A stretch of DNA of 64,000 nucleotides from JBAZJI01 sp964596325 (GTDB lineage: Bacteria; Patescibacteriota; Minisyncoccia; Minisyncoccales; JAGOPM01), in the NCBI GenBank assembly GCA_964596325.1, contig CAZQSQ010000001.1, forward strand, positions 62,001 to 126,000. Reading direction: 5' to 3'. Every line of letters begins with the position of its first letter. Positions within the stretch are counted from its first letter, which is position 1. A program made the position numbers and the translations under genes. Under the pieces are notes generated by a model that was given only the letters and a program-made list of their open reading frames with translations, was not told the origin of the DNA and made no database searches. Shown here in pieces: positions 23,977 through 33,719 of this stretch.

Positions 23977-26900
23977 TTACTTTTTCTCCAGCCAATACAT
24001 GATAACGTCAAGGGGCACACTATAACCGTCGCGACAGGCGGCTATTTGCCCGCAGCGTTCAGAGTCTAGATATTGGCGGCGGGTCACGGCATTGCCGCGG
24101 CTGCAGCTTGAATCGGCAATCAAAATCAAATCATCATCACTGGGTTTTTTGTTCGGATCCTTATAAATGACATCGCGCAGCAAAAAGAAGTGTTGGCCCG
24201 CTCCCCAGCTGCGGCAACAGCGCACCGAGGCGGGTATCCCCTTGCTTAAAGCACGGCGATACACTTCGTCAAGTAATTGCGAGCGCGACTCCTCACTGTC
24301 GCCAGAGGGCAAAATGCTGACCGCCTGCAAATTTGTTTTGCGGCCAAAGGGCAGCGAATTGTCGATTTCAACCAACTGGTCATTGATTAGCTTCAAATTA
24401 CCGATAGTGCCATTGCAACCGCTCCCCCCATTAAGAACAAAAGAAGCTTTGGACCAGCTCATGCCCTTGTAAACATCCTTATCAAACATGTAACCGCGAA
24501 CGGCATTATCGGAGTCATACCAATACCTGAGCATATTGGCCATAGTCATCATCGGGCAATCCCCATCGGCAGCGGCGCCGCATTTATCCGGCTCGCGCAA
24601 GAAAACATCATAATATTTTCCGTTGGGTATGCAATCCCCGCCATTGTAGCCACAAACTTGCCTATAAATCGTGCTGGGATAACCATTGTGGGAAAAATTC
24701 GGCCAAGAGCCCATGGAAACGCGCTTCCAGTAATTTTCAAAATGCACCGAAACCATAAATTTGCATCGCGGCGGAATTTGGCGCAAGGTATCGACAAAAG
24801 ATATGGTTTGTGTTTCCTCGTCAAAGACGGGATTAGTCAATTTAATAGTCGTCGACTGGCCGCAAAGCGGATCGTTGGCTCTTTCTGCAGCTGTCGCCAC
24901 ATGATAAAAAGTCGCCTCAGCGGTTTTGCCGTTCTTAGTCCAAGTATTGGAAGCGGGCTTAAAAAGCACTTCCACATTATAATTGACATAACCGCTACTC
25001 GGCGAAGTTTCTTTAAGTCGAACGTTGATTGTTCCAGCGGTCGAACCAGCCCCGAGATCGGGAAATTGGAAAGTAAATCCAGAGAGCTCCGCGCTCACAC
25101 CCGAGGAATTTTTGACCTTGGCGGAAACAGAAACAATGTCATCAGGCTTGATGAACTTAAAATTTTCCGATTGGCGGAATTCATTGCGCTGCGGGATAAC
25201 CATTTCCAAGGTTCGCCTTGAGATATCGACCTCTTTTTGGATATGGAAAGTCTCGGATACGAGCTTAGGCTTGGCCCGCTTAACCACATAACTAAGATCG
25301 ATAAATAATTTTTTCCCTTTGTCCCCGGTTTTTCTCAGATCAAAAATGGCCTTGGCGAATAATTCGCTATTTATAACGGTTAAACTTTTTTCCGAATCAA
25401 ATTCACCTAAAGAAACTCTCGGTCCACTGGCCAAAACCAGAAAACGCCAACCATTACCAGGAACAAAATAGCTCCCTCTCATCCCCAAAGCGATGGGCTC
25501 CGCAGCCAGATAAACGCAATAAGCCTGCCCACCATCCAAATTCAAATTCGTAAAAGTTATTTTCTCCTCGCCGCTAAATGCGGGATCCTTATATTCCCTT
25601 TCCGCCTCCAAAACCGTGCCCGGTGCCGTAGCTTCTGGGCAAGTGCTGTCAACGGGAATTAATTTTAGTTTATAGCGGATTTTATTGTTTCCCCCCAAAG
25701 TCACAATATTAAATGTTGCCTGCCCGGAACCATCGCCATCGAAATACTTAAAAGATGATTTGACTCCGTTAATTTGCGGCGGCAAAGCCAAAGTCTTAAA
25801 TTCATCTTGATTGAGCGAATTAAGGGTGGATTTCTGATTACCCAATCTGACACCGACAATCGCGCGAGCCGTATAATTCGTATTAACGCACAAAGAATTA
25901 AGCGGCACGCTTACAGGATTATCAGATGCTAAATTTAATTCTTTCCCTGAAAGAGAATTGCTTCCGCTGAGCTTGCAGCCCTTTTCCGTAGCTACCGACC
26001 CGCCTAAAGCGCCATAACTGACCGTAATTTTGTCTAATTTGTAGCCCCTCCGAACAGCAAGATAACTCGTATCAACCCAAACATGCGCTTGAGCCGATCT
26101 TTCTTTTACTGGATCAGCCGGATACATGCGCACATATTTATCGGATAAATATGTCGAAGCGAATTTTGGCGCTGAATAATTTGTCCCGGCCTTGTTAACG
26201 GATACTAGTTGATAGCAATAATAGTTACTTGCCTCCAAATTATCAAAATCCCAAGCCAAATCCCGCTTGATTAAAGAAGTCGAAAAAACCTTCCCCTTTA
26301 TGACTTTAACCCGATAATTGCCTTTTTTATCTCGAAGTTCAATATTGCAATCCGGCGCGCCATCAAAGGCAAAAACATCACTTTCGTAAAGCAAGGCGTA
26401 AATTTGGCCATTGCCATCACCACCATTATCCTTGAGCTGACCTTCGATTTTGAGTTTATTTGTTCCGATTCGCTGCCCGAATTTTTCCTCACGCTCGACA
26501 ACATCATAAAGCTGCAAATTAGCCGCTTCGTAATCCTGCGTTAAGATTGGCGCAAAAGCGCTTGAAAAGGTCTTGTTCAAAAAATTTCGTATCCGGGCCT
26601 GCGCGCAATAGCCGGAACCGCTTTTTAACCCAGAAAGCACATACTTAAAAGTATCGCCCTGCCTTAATCCTTGCACCGTGCCCAAAGACAGCCGCACATC
26701 ATAACGAGCCAATAAATCCTTATACTCTTTGGACTTTTCGTTTTTCCCCGCGGCTTTGAGCTTGGCCATGGCGCTTTCGATTTCTTGGCCGACTGACCGG
26801 CAAGTTTGGTATGCCGTGCTGGCGGCAATATCGAGTTTCCTATCAGACTTAAAAACCCAAAACCAACCATAGGCCCCATCCTCAATCGCGGAAACTTTAG

Positions 26901-28782
26901 CCTCCAACATCGCCGTTTCGTATCCGGCCAGATGATTTTGGACAATCTCCACCGGGCTGGCAATCTCGAAACATTTTTGTCCGGCCAAATCAATCAAAGT
27001 CTCGCCGGTAGAATTATTTTTAACCGCGGCCGCATAGCAATAGCTTTGCGCTAAGCCCATACCGCTTTGGCTGAAAAAAGAACCTTGGAAAAAGCCATCA
27101 TTGCGGGCAGCAATCAAATATTCTGTAGTTTTTTCCATGCCCTTGCCGATCTTTTTGGTAAGCACTGCGCTTTTCTGGGCCGTCTTTTCATTAAATTCCT
27201 CACCTTGTTTCCAGTAATACACCCAATAGCTGACACTCAGACCATACTGGCTCTGACTAAAACTCCCCCAAGAAGCCTTAAATCTTATCGGACTGGGAAA
27301 ATTGTCATAGGAATAGCCGCCAGTCGATAAAGCCGGTGTAGCGGGCTTGAGGGGAGCCGCGGGCGTTTCTTTTTTACCACCTGCTTCGCTTGGCGGGCCC
27401 ACGATAGGTTTAGTTTTTGGCAAATTAGGCCAAGAACTTTCCGGCCCGATACAAATTTCTTTACCGTAGCTGACCCCCGCCTTATTAATCGCCGCCGCTC
27501 TGTAACAATAGTCGCCCTGCTTTTTGGCCGCGCTATACCCTGAAATTTTTTGCCCGACTTTGGCATCAAAGGCTCCAACTTGTTCCAATTTGGCACCGGA
27601 GTATCTGGCGCGCACCTCAAACCAAACACGTCCCGGCGCAGCTTGGCCGGCTTTTTGATTGGCTTGATCTTTAGCGCCACCAAACCCGTCAAATTTTAGG
27701 ATAGCCGAAATTTCATCTTTGGCCGCTCCTTTATTATTGCCATAATCAAAAGGTTGCGTTTCCACTTTCGGAAAATAATAAATATTATTACCGCAAATCC
27801 GCCCACCATACCATTTGCCCGCCGAATTAGTAGCCACTAAACCATAGCAATAGCCCTTGGGCAAAGAAAAATCACTGACCGATATCTCCACTGGGCCCAT
27901 GGTATATTTTTGGGCCGTGGCAATAGTTAAAATATCATCAAAAAAGGCCGTGCCCGCATAACCGGCTTGGCCTTTGGGATATTTATCCGGGCTGGTTTTC
28001 ACCTCAGTATTCAAAAATTTGCCAAGCTCAATCTCTGGAAAAATCTGCACTGCAATTTTTGTTTCAGCCGCGCCGCCCGAACGCTGCAAATTGCCCCTGA
28101 AAATAATACTATTGGCAGAAATGCTGGCAAAGTTAGTTTCAATTCTTGGGCCGCTGACTTTGGGTGGGTTCTCGCAAACCAATAATGGCCGCGTTACCGA
28201 CTGCGCGTAGACTCTCCCATCTTTGTTCAGCAGGGTGAATTGGAAGCGGCAAAAACAATCGCCTCGGCTCAAATTCGTCCGAAACTTTGGCCAAACAAAT
28301 TCCACAACAGAACTCTTGGCTGCTATTTTACCCGCATCCCGAAATTTGTCCTGCGTCAAACTGTCCAAATCCTTGGCACAGGCAATTTTGGTATTCAAAT
28401 CCGTGATCTCGTCGTAGGCTTGCCAACTGCCTGAAGGCTGGCCGGAATTATATATGGAAAACAACAAGTAATCACCCTTCGCGGGCAATTTGGCAAAATA
28501 AATATTTTGTTCCTCGGAGATATTAAAAGAATCGGCCGTATCCGTATAGCCGGCGCGCTCTATGGTATGAACTTCGCTGCGGAAACTTTTGGCTTTTACG
28601 GCTGGGTCGGCCTGGGAGGCATTCTCATAAGCACCAATAAAAAGAGAATTGATTATTAACGGGCAGGGTCTGGCCACCCCCGAAGAAATGCAGTATTTGC
28701 TAGCCTCCATGGCAGAAGCGCTGCCAATACTAAATATGAACAAAAATGCAAAAACCAAAAAATAGAAAAATCTTTCGGACAT
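23977..28782 (-). CDS. Very large secreted multi-domain protein ending in a C39-like cysteine peptidase module
   Basis: 1601 aa from ATG 28782 (MSERFFYF), which leads straight into a signal peptide ending SIGSASA; an upstream in-frame start is seven codons earlier. Most of the chain is fibronectin/Ig-like beta modules, several with the motif YCYRAAAINKAGVSYG or YCYQLVSVNKAGTNY, so paired Cys stabilise each. Pro/Ala/Lys linkers lie near 460-490. The last about 195 residues change character: GDCPMMTMANMLRYW gives a candidate nucleophile (Cys1409), GAGQHFFLLRDV the His (1531) and LILIADSS the Asp (1557). That is the order of C39/papain-like bacteriocin-type peptidases. Surface display with proteolytic or amidase activity is inferred. 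It precedes no partner gene; gatB lies upstream. Confidence 0.82.
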   Translation of the reverse strand: MSERFFYFLVFAFLFIFSIGSASAMEASKYCISSGVARPCPLIINSLFIGAYENASQADPAVKAKSFRSEVHTIERAGYTDTADSFNISEEQNIYFAKLPAKGDYLLFSIYNSGQPSGSWQAYDEITDLNTKIACAKDLDSLTQDKFRDAGKIAAKSSVVEFVWPKFRTNLSRGDCFCRFQFTLLNKDGRVYAQSVTRPLLVCENPPKVSGPRIETNFASISANSIIFRGNLQRSGGAAETKIAVQIFPEIELGKFLNTEVKTSPDKYPKGQAGYAGTAFFDDILTIATAQKYTMGPVEISVSDFSLPKGYCYGLVATNSAGKWYGGRICGNNIYYFPKVETQPFDYGNNKGAAKDEISAILKFDGFGGAKDQANQKAGQAAPGRVWFEVRARYSGAKLEQVGAFDAKVGQKISGYSAAKKQGDYCYRAAAINKAGVSYGKEICIGPESSWPNLPKTKPIVGPPSEAGGKKETPAAPLKPATPALSTGGYSYDNFPSPIRFKASWGSFSQSQYGLSVSYWVYYWKQGEEFNEKTAQKSAVLTKKIGKGMEKTTEYLIAARNDGFFQGSFFSQSGMGLAQSYCYAAAVKNNSTGETLIDLAGQKCFEIASPVEIVQNHLAGYETAMLEAKVSAIEDGAYGWFWVFKSDRKLDIAASTAYQTCRSVGQEIESAMAKLKAAGKNEKSKEYKDLLARYDVRLSLGTVQGLRQGDTFKYVLSGLKSGSGYCAQARIRNFLNKTFSSAFAPILTQDYEAANLQLYDVVEREEKFGQRIGTNKLKIEGQLKDNGGDGNGQIYALLYESDVFAFDGAPDCNIELRDKKGNYRVKVIKGKVFSTSLIKRDLAWDFDNLEASNYYCYQLVSVNKAGTNYSAPKFASTYLSDKYVRMYPADPVKERSAQAHVWVDTSYLAVRRGYKLDKITVSYGALGGSVATEKGCKLSGSNSLSGKELNLASDNPVSVPLNSLCVNTNYTARAIVGVRLGNQKSTLNSLNQDEFKTLALPPQINGVKSSFKYFDGDGSGQATFNIVTLGGNNKIRYKLKLIPVDSTCPEATAPGTVLEAEREYKDPAFSGEEKITFTNLNLDGGQAYCVYLAAEPIALGMRGSYFVPGNGWRFLVLASGPRVSLGEFDSEKSLTVINSELFAKAIFDLRKTGDKGKKLFIDLSYVVKRAKPKLVSETFHIQKEVDISRRTLEMVIPQRNEFRQSENFKFIKPDDIVSVSAKVKNSSGVSAELSGFTFQFPDLGAGSTAGTINVRLKETSPSSGYVNYNVEVLFKPASNTWTKNGKTAEATFYHVATAAERANDPLCGQSTTIKLTNPVFDEETQTISFVDTLRQIPPRCKFMVSVHFENYWKRVSMGSWPNFSHNGYPSTIYRQVCGYNGGDCIPNGKYYDVFLREPDKCGAAADGDCPMMTMANMLRYWYDSDNAVRGYMFDKDVYKGMSWSKASFVLNGGSGCNGTIGNLKLINDQLVEIDNSLPFGRKTNLQAVSILPSGDSEESRSQLLDEVYRRALSKGIPASVRCCRSWGAGQHFFLLRDVIYKDPNKKPSDDDLILIADSSCSRGNAVTRRQYLDSERCGQIAACRDGYSVPLDVIMYWLEKK

Positions 28783-28801
28783 ATTCTTAGCTAATAATAA
28801 C

Positions 28802-28834
28802 AAAAAACCCCGGCTAAAAGTAGCAAGGGTTGTG
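28802..28834 (-). terminator. Probable terminator of gatB
   Basis: On the minus strand AACCC pairs with GGGTT and, inside, GCTA pairs with TAGC around CTTTT, followed by six Ts. The stem has a small internal loop. Confidence 0.6.
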
Positions 28835-28839
28835 AATAG

Positions 28840-30303
28840 TTATTGCGCATCCAATATTTTTTTTAAGACGTCTCTGGCCACATCGGGCTTAGCCCTTCCC
28901 TTCATTTCTTTCATTACGCCGCCCACCAAGAACATAATGGCATTCTCTTTGCCTTTTTTATAATCGGCCACCGATTTCGGATTTTCTTGGATAACTTTTT
29001 GCGCCACTTGGGCTATGGCCTGCGCATCATCAATCTGGGTCAGGCCAAGGTCTTGGATAAGATGGCCCGGATCGGCGCCCGTGGCAAACATTTTGGCCAA
29101 AACAACTTTGGCGCTCGCACTGTTTACTTCCCCGGCATTAACCTTGGCAATAAATTCAGCAAAATTTTCCGGAGCAATCGGCCACTTATTATCATCTTTT
29201 TGGGTGGCCCACATCAAAGCTAAATAATCGTTTATCAGATAATTGCTGGCTAATTTTACCAGTTTTTTGAAATCCCCCTTGGTTTTTTCCGCCTTGGCCG
29301 CTTCGCCCAATTCGGTGCAAATTTTCTCATAATAATCGGCTAATTCCCGATTATTGACTAAAACCTCCACGGATTTGAGATCCAGCTCGAATTCCCGCGC
29401 AAAACGGGCGCGCTTATCCCATGGCAATTCAGGAATTTCATGCTTCAAAGAATCTATATCCCATTTGGAAAAATCCAAAACCGGAATATCGGGCTCGGGA
29501 AAATACCGATAATCACTAGAACCTTCTTTGCTCCTCTGTGCAACCGTAATTCCTCTGACCGCGTCAAAGCCGCGTGTTTCCTGCACAATTTTTTCATTGG
29601 CCATGATCGCCTTCACCTGCCGGTCGATTTCATAATTAATGGCCCGCTCGGCATTGGCAAAACTGTTGATGTTTTTTACCTCAACCTTAGTGCCGAATAT
29701 TTCACTCTCTGAAACGGAGATATTAACCTCAAGGCGCAACTGCCCCTTTTCCATATCCCCATCGCAAACATTAAGGTAACGCAGTAAAAGCTGCAATTCT
29801 TGCCCGAATTTTTTAGCTTCCTCGCCGGAAGTAATATCAGGTTCGGTTACTAATTCCAGCAGAGGCACGCCGGCCCGATTATAATCAACTAAGGTTTGGC
29901 CGTTTTGGTGGAAATTTTTGGCCGCATCCTCTTCCAAATGTATTCTTTTTATCCTGATTTTTTTCTCCCCGATTACCAAAAACCCATTTTCGCAAATCGG
30001 CAGATCGAATTGGGAAATTTGGTAACCCTTAGGCAGATCCGGATAAAAATAATTTTTGCGGTCAAACTTGGAATTCTTGGCAATGGAACAATTAAGCGCT
30101 ATGCCGGTTTTGATAACCTCTTTTATCGCTTCTTCATTAGGCACGGGAAGTACTCCGGGTTGTCCGGTGCAAACAGGACAAATATTTTTGTTGGGCTCGA
30201 TTTGGTGCGTAGAATTGGCACACGAACAAAACATTTTGCTTTGCGTTTTAAGCTCAGCATGTATTTCCAAACCAATTGTGGGGCGGAAAGCGCGCTCGGC
30301 CAT
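28840..30303 (-). CDS. gatB: Aspartyl/glutamyl-tRNA(Asn/Gln) amidotransferase subunit B
   Basis: Subunit B of GatCAB, which amidates misacylated Glu-tRNA(Gln) and Asp-tRNA(Asn). 487 aa, full length. Seen: TIGLEIHAELKTQSKMFCSC at the start, a Cys4 zinc site (CSC near 27-29, then CPVCTGQPG near 42-50), RKNYFYPDLPKGYQISQ, GVPLLELVTEPDI, LRLEVNISVS and SSDYRYFPEPDIP. A C-terminal YqeY-like tail has FLVGGVMKEMKGRAKPD. No gatA or gatC is next to it. It is divergent from the DUF2207 gene across 70 bp. Its presence implies indirect Gln- and/or Asn-tRNA formation, usual where GlnRS or AsnRS is missing. Confidence 0.97.
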   Translation of the reverse strand: MAERAFRPTIGLEIHAELKTQSKMFCSCANSTHQIEPNKNICPVCTGQPGVLPVPNEEAIKEVIKTGIALNCSIAKNSKFDRKNYFYPDLPKGYQISQFDLPICENGFLVIGEKKIRIKRIHLEEDAAKNFHQNGQTLVDYNRAGVPLLELVTEPDITSGEEAKKFGQELQLLLRYLNVCDGDMEKGQLRLEVNISVSESEIFGTKVEVKNINSFANAERAINYEIDRQVKAIMANEKIVQETRGFDAVRGITVAQRSKEGSSDYRYFPEPDIPVLDFSKWDIDSLKHEIPELPWDKRARFAREFELDLKSVEVLVNNRELADYYEKICTELGEAAKAEKTKGDFKKLVKLASNYLINDYLALMWATQKDDNKWPIAPENFAEFIAKVNAGEVNSASAKVVLAKMFATGADPGHLIQDLGLTQIDDAQAIAQVAQKVIQENPKSVADYKKGKENAIMFLVGGVMKEMKGRAKPDVARDVLKKILDAQ

Positions 30304-30332
30304 ATATTTATTGCCTTCAGGATAACAGGAAA

Positions 30333-30361
30333 TTGTAAGCCTTTCAAACCGTTGCTATACT
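30333..30361 (+). promoter_or_regulatory. Promoter of the DUF2207 gene, near-leaderless
   Basis: TTGTAA (30333-30338), 17 bp, TATACT (30356-30361) with extended -10 TGC. The expected start lies only about 6 nt before ATG 30374, and there is no SD. Confidence 0.7.
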
Positions 30362-30373
30362 GGATTTGAACCT

Positions 30374-32095
30374 ATGAAACCTATAAAAATACTATTTCTC
30401 GCCTTGGCCGCCTGCCTTTTTTGGCTTTCCCCGGCGAAGGCCAATGAAATCAGCGCCTTCCACTCGGAGATAACCATCAATAAAGACGCTTCTATTTCCA
30501 TCAAAGAAAATATCGAGGCCAATGTTACCGCCGGCCCCCTGCACGGCATTTATCGGTTTATTCCGGTTAATTACCATGCTAAAAACGGCAAAGATTTTTC
30601 CTTGCCGGTCCAAAATTTTCAGGTAGTGGATGCTTTTGGCCAACCCCTGCCATTCCAAAAAACCGCCCAGGGCGATTATTGGAAATTCCGCATCGGCGAC
30701 CCAAACAATACTTTCAGCGGGAAAAAATTATTTATCATTTCCTACGATATCGCCGCTGCCATAAATTATTTTGATAATTTTGACGAATTGTATTGGAATA
30801 TCACGGGCAATAATTGGGATTGGCCAATAAACAACCCAAGCGCCACAGTTTTTTTGCCAAGCGGCCTAGCTCCGGAAAAACTGCAAATAGCCTGCTATCA
30901 GGGCCCGGTCGGCAGCCAAGCTGGTTGCCAAAGCCGATATAATCCGGAAAATAATTCCGTTTCCTTTCAAGGAAACCCGGTTCTGCAACCGGGCGAAGGC
31001 TTGACCGTTGCCCTCGGCTTTAATAAAGGCTTAGTGGAAATTAAAGAAAGAAAATATGCCCCTCTGGCCTCCCGGGATACCATTTGGCTCCTGGCAGCTT
31101 TGGGAGCGATATTTTTTGCCTTTACTATCTGGCATTTTTGGAAAAATGGGCGGGATCCCAAAGACGATAAGCCCATTGTGGCACAATACGAACCATTGCC
31201 GAATTTAACACCCTTGGATGGCGGAGCCATTTATAATAATTATCATTTTGCCAGTGCGTCTTTGAGCGGGCAGATAATTTGGCTGGCGGTAAATGGATTT
31301 ATCCGATTGGTAAAAAAAGAAAAAGAAGGTTTTTGGGGCACAAAATCCGCCAATTATATTTTTGAAGACTTAAATAAAGATAATTCTTCCCTGCCCGAAC
31401 CAGACAGAAAAATTTTAGGCATTGTGGCGGGGAAAAGCCTGGCCTATTTCAAGGGCGAAGAGGCAAAAATGTTCGCATCGCGCGCGCCATTGCGCCTAGA
31501 CATCAAAAATCTGATGGATGTTCCCTTGGAATTTTTTAAGTCACAAGGTTATGCTCAAAACCAACGGACATTAGGCGGATATTTTGCCTACATAGCGAGC
31601 AGCGCTATCATCATAATCGGCTTTCTCCTATTGCAAAGCGAAACTAATTTTCCTTTGGCATTATTTTTATTATTAATGGGAATATATTGGTTACTGCTTA
31701 ACTTGTGTTATTCAAAACAGACGCTTCTGGGCAGTCAAACGAAAAATCACCTAAAGGGACTCAAACTTTATTTGGGTGTTGCCGAAAAGGACCGGCTCGA
31801 ATTCCATAATGCGCCGGAAAAAACTCCTGAGCTTTTCGATAAACTCCTGCCCTGGGCTATTATGCTTGGCGTAGAAAAAAAATGGCAGACGCAGTTCCAA
31901 GATATCCAAATGCCCCCGCGCCCTTGGTATGTAGGCTCCAATGTTGGCGATAATTTGGCCCTCGGGGCTTTAATGAGCGATATTAGCTCTCTAAGCCACG
32001 ACTTGAATAGCGGTTTTGCCAGTGGCACTTCCGCCTCGGGCGGCGGAGGTTCGGCGGGCGGTGGCGGTGGCGGAGGTGGCGGCGGAGGTTGGTAA
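30374..32095 (+). CDS. DUF2207 family membrane protein
   Basis: 573 aa. A signal peptide (to about 23, SPAKANE) is followed by an extracellular domain with GPLHGIYRFIPVNY and ELYWNITGNNWDWPI, both typical of DUF2207. Then come a transmembrane segment (about 233-253), a cytoplasmic stretch, two further transmembrane segments (about 408-450) and a C-terminal Gly-rich tail with eleven consecutive Gly before the final Trp. This layout matches the predicted-membrane-protein family found in many bacteria, whose function is unknown. It is a plus-strand gene between the minus-strand gatB and dTMP operon, with its own promoter and a shared bidirectional terminator. Confidence 0.92.
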   Translation: MKPIKILFLALAACLFWLSPAKANEISAFHSEITINKDASISIKENIEANVTAGPLHGIYRFIPVNYHAKNGKDFSLPVQNFQVVDAFGQPLPFQKTAQGDYWKFRIGDPNNTFSGKKLFIISYDIAAAINYFDNFDELYWNITGNNWDWPINNPSATVFLPSGLAPEKLQIACYQGPVGSQAGCQSRYNPENNSVSFQGNPVLQPGEGLTVALGFNKGLVEIKERKYAPLASRDTIWLLAALGAIFFAFTIWHFWKNGRDPKDDKPIVAQYEPLPNLTPLDGGAIYNNYHFASASLSGQIIWLAVNGFIRLVKKEKEGFWGTKSANYIFEDLNKDNSSLPEPDRKILGIVAGKSLAYFKGEEAKMFASRAPLRLDIKNLMDVPLEFFKSQGYAQNQRTLGGYFAYIASSAIIIIGFLLLQSETNFPLALFLLLMGIYWLLLNLCYSKQTLLGSQTKNHLKGLKLYLGVAEKDRLEFHNAPEKTPELFDKLLPWAIMLGVEKKWQTQFQDIQMPPRPWYVGSNVGDNLALGALMSDISSLSHDLNSGFASGTSASGGGGSAGGGGGGGGGGGW

Positions 32096-32099
32096 AAAA

Positions 32100-32126
32100 C
32101 AAAAGCCCCTGGCGGGGCTTTTTATT
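32100..32126. terminator. Bidirectional terminator between DUF2207 and MazG-like genes
   Basis: AGCCCC (32104-32109) pairs with GGGGCT (32114-32119) around a 4-nt loop, with TTTTTATTT after it on the plus strand and TTTTGTTTTTT on the minus strand. Confidence 0.88.
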
Positions 32127-32508
32127 TCTTCTTTTTTTCCAAAACCTTGCGTTCTTTTTTCAGGTTACGGTTATTCGCGCAATGCTCGCTGAATTTTTCG
32201 CCATAGCGGGCTTTGAGCTTGGCAATGTTGGCTTCCCAAACATCTTCAAAATCCAAATCGAGCGCATTGCAAGCGATAGCTAAAAACCAAAAAATATCAC
32301 CCATTTCTTCCTTCAAATGAACTTTATCCAATTCGCGGCCATAAAAAATATGCGCTTTAAGCGGGCTAAGCAACTCCCCTGCTTCGCTAGCCACGCCCAT
32401 TAAACCGTGGAGTAATCTGGCGGTTTTTTCATCAACCCTTTTGGCTGGCGGATTATAGTCTTTAGTTTCGGTGACCTTGGCTAATTCGATATAATCTTTT
32501 GAGTTCAT
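32122..32508 (-). CDS. MazG-like nucleotide pyrophosphohydrolase
   Basis: A 128-aa all-alpha NTP pyrophosphohydrolase. Seen: SEAGELLSPLK (41-51) and LKEEMGDIFWFLA (65-77), the paired ExxE and EExxD metal-binding motifs (Glu42, Glu45, Glu68, Asp71). The family hydrolyses non-canonical or excess dNTPs to monophosphates. It is the last gene of the dTMP operon and its ATG overlaps the glyA stop by 4 bp. A role in clearing dUTP or dCTP, giving dUMP for ThyX, would fit but is inference. The C-terminus is Lys-rich and probably flexible. Confidence 0.88.
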   Translation of the reverse strand: MNSKDYIELAKVTETKDYNPPAKRVDEKTARLLHGLMGVASEAGELLSPLKAHIFYGRELDKVHLKEEMGDIFWFLAIACNALDLDFEDVWEANIAKLKARYGEKFSEHCANNRNLKKERKVLEKKKK

Positions 32509-33719
32509 ATTTTTATCTTTTGGAATTTTTTGCGTAAAGCAATCGCCTTTTTGCCAACTGCCTTAGCCGGTTTCTTTTTTATCAACAGTTCGTGGAAAAG
32601 CTTGGCAATGAGCTTCATCTCTTTTTCTTTCATGCCAAAACGGGTCATTTCCTGCGCGCCCAAACGCAAGCCGCCCGGATTCATGGCACTTTCATCCCCG
32701 GGAATCATATTTTTATTGCAAATGATATTGGCGTCTTCAAGTAATTGGGCGCAGGTGGCACCACCGCCTTGCTTGCCAACGTCTAAAAGAATTTGGTGGG
32801 TATGGGTAAAACCCTTGTCTTTATATAAAACAGCAAAACCAAGCTTATCGAGTTCCTGCGCCAAGGCCTTGGCATTTTTCACTACCTGCTCGGCATATTT
32901 TTTTCCATTTTTTTCGAATTCCTTAAATGCCACATACAATGCCGGAATGTGGTGCAAATGATGCGAAGACAAAATTCCGGGAAAAACCTTGCGCTGAATA
33001 TTTTTTTGCTCCTCCTCGCTTAGATTGCCGATTATTATACCTCCTTGAGGCCCGGGAAAAGTCTTGTGTGTGCTTGCCACTAAGACATCAGCCCCCAGGC
33101 TTAATGGGTTTTGGAATACTCCGGCCATTATCAGCCCGAAAACATGCGCCCCATCATAGATAATTTTAGTGCCGATTCGCTTGCACATTTCGGCCAATTC
33201 TTTTACGGGTTGTTCCAGTAAAATAACCGAGCCGCCCAAAATTAGACCCGCAGGTCTAATTTTTTCGATCCGGTTGCGCGCGGCAAAAACATTTATCGTC
33301 CCATCCGGATTCATGGGTAAATGCTCAATATTAAGGCCGGAAAGCCCGGCCGCGCCGATCTTCTCGTGGCTGATATGCGAACCACCGGCCAAGCCGAGCG
33401 TAAAAATAGTATCGCCACGCTTAAATATCCCGGAAAAAGCCGCTAGATTAGCTACCGCCCCGGAAACCGGGCGCACTTCGACAAAATTGGCATTAAACTT
33501 CTTCTTGAAAGCCTCAACGCAAAGATTTTCCATCTCGTCAAAATATTTGAGGCCCTGATAAAAACGGCGGCCGGGCAACCCTTCGGCGTAGCGGCCGGCT
33601 AAATCTGTGCAATATGCCTTTTTAACCGCTTCCGACATTACATTTTCGGAAGCAATCAAGTTCAGGCAGCTATTGCGCCAAGCTGTATGCTCTTTTAATA
33701 GTTTTTCCATTTTCTTCAT
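32505..33719 (-). CDS. glyA: Serine hydroxymethyltransferase
   Basis: PLP enzyme converting serine and tetrahydrofolate to glycine and methylene-tetrahydrofolate, the carbon donor for ThyX. 404 aa. Seen: LNLIASENVMS (19-29), RYAEGLPGRRFYQG (43-56), VRPVSGAVANLAAF (82-95), IIYDGAHVFGL (186-196) and the Schiff-base Lys219 in STHKTFPGPQGG. Typical bacterial enzymes read THKTLRGPRGG here; the FPGPQGG form recalls archaeal SHMTs. It overlaps thyX and the MazG-like gene by 4 bp on each side. The C-terminus has a basic extension (KAVGKKAIALRKKFQKIKI). The assignment is firm; the archaeal affinity is an impression. Confidence 0.94.
   Translation of the reverse strand: MKKMEKLLKEHTAWRNSCLNLIASENVMSEAVKKAYCTDLAGRYAEGLPGRRFYQGLKYFDEMENLCVEAFKKKFNANFVEVRPVSGAVANLAAFSGIFKRGDTIFTLGLAGGSHISHEKIGAAGLSGLNIEHLPMNPDGTINVFAARNRIEKIRPAGLILGGSVILLEQPVKELAEMCKRIGTKIIYDGAHVFGLIMAGVFQNPLSLGADVLVASTHKTFPGPQGGIIIGNLSEEEQKNIQRKVFPGILSSHHLHHIPALYVAFKEFEKNGKKYAEQVVKNAKALAQELDKLGFAVLYKDKGFTHTHQILLDVGKQGGGATCAQLLEDANIICNKNMIPGDESAMNPGGLRLGAQEMTRFGMKEKEMKLIAKLFHELLIKKKPAKAVGKKAIALRKKFQKIKI

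Noticed and set aside
30340..30380. tRNA-like T-arm (AGGTTCAAATCC on the minus strand)
   Set aside because: No matching acceptor stem, D-arm or anticodon arm within 80 nt, and it overlaps the promoter and start of the DUF2207 gene.
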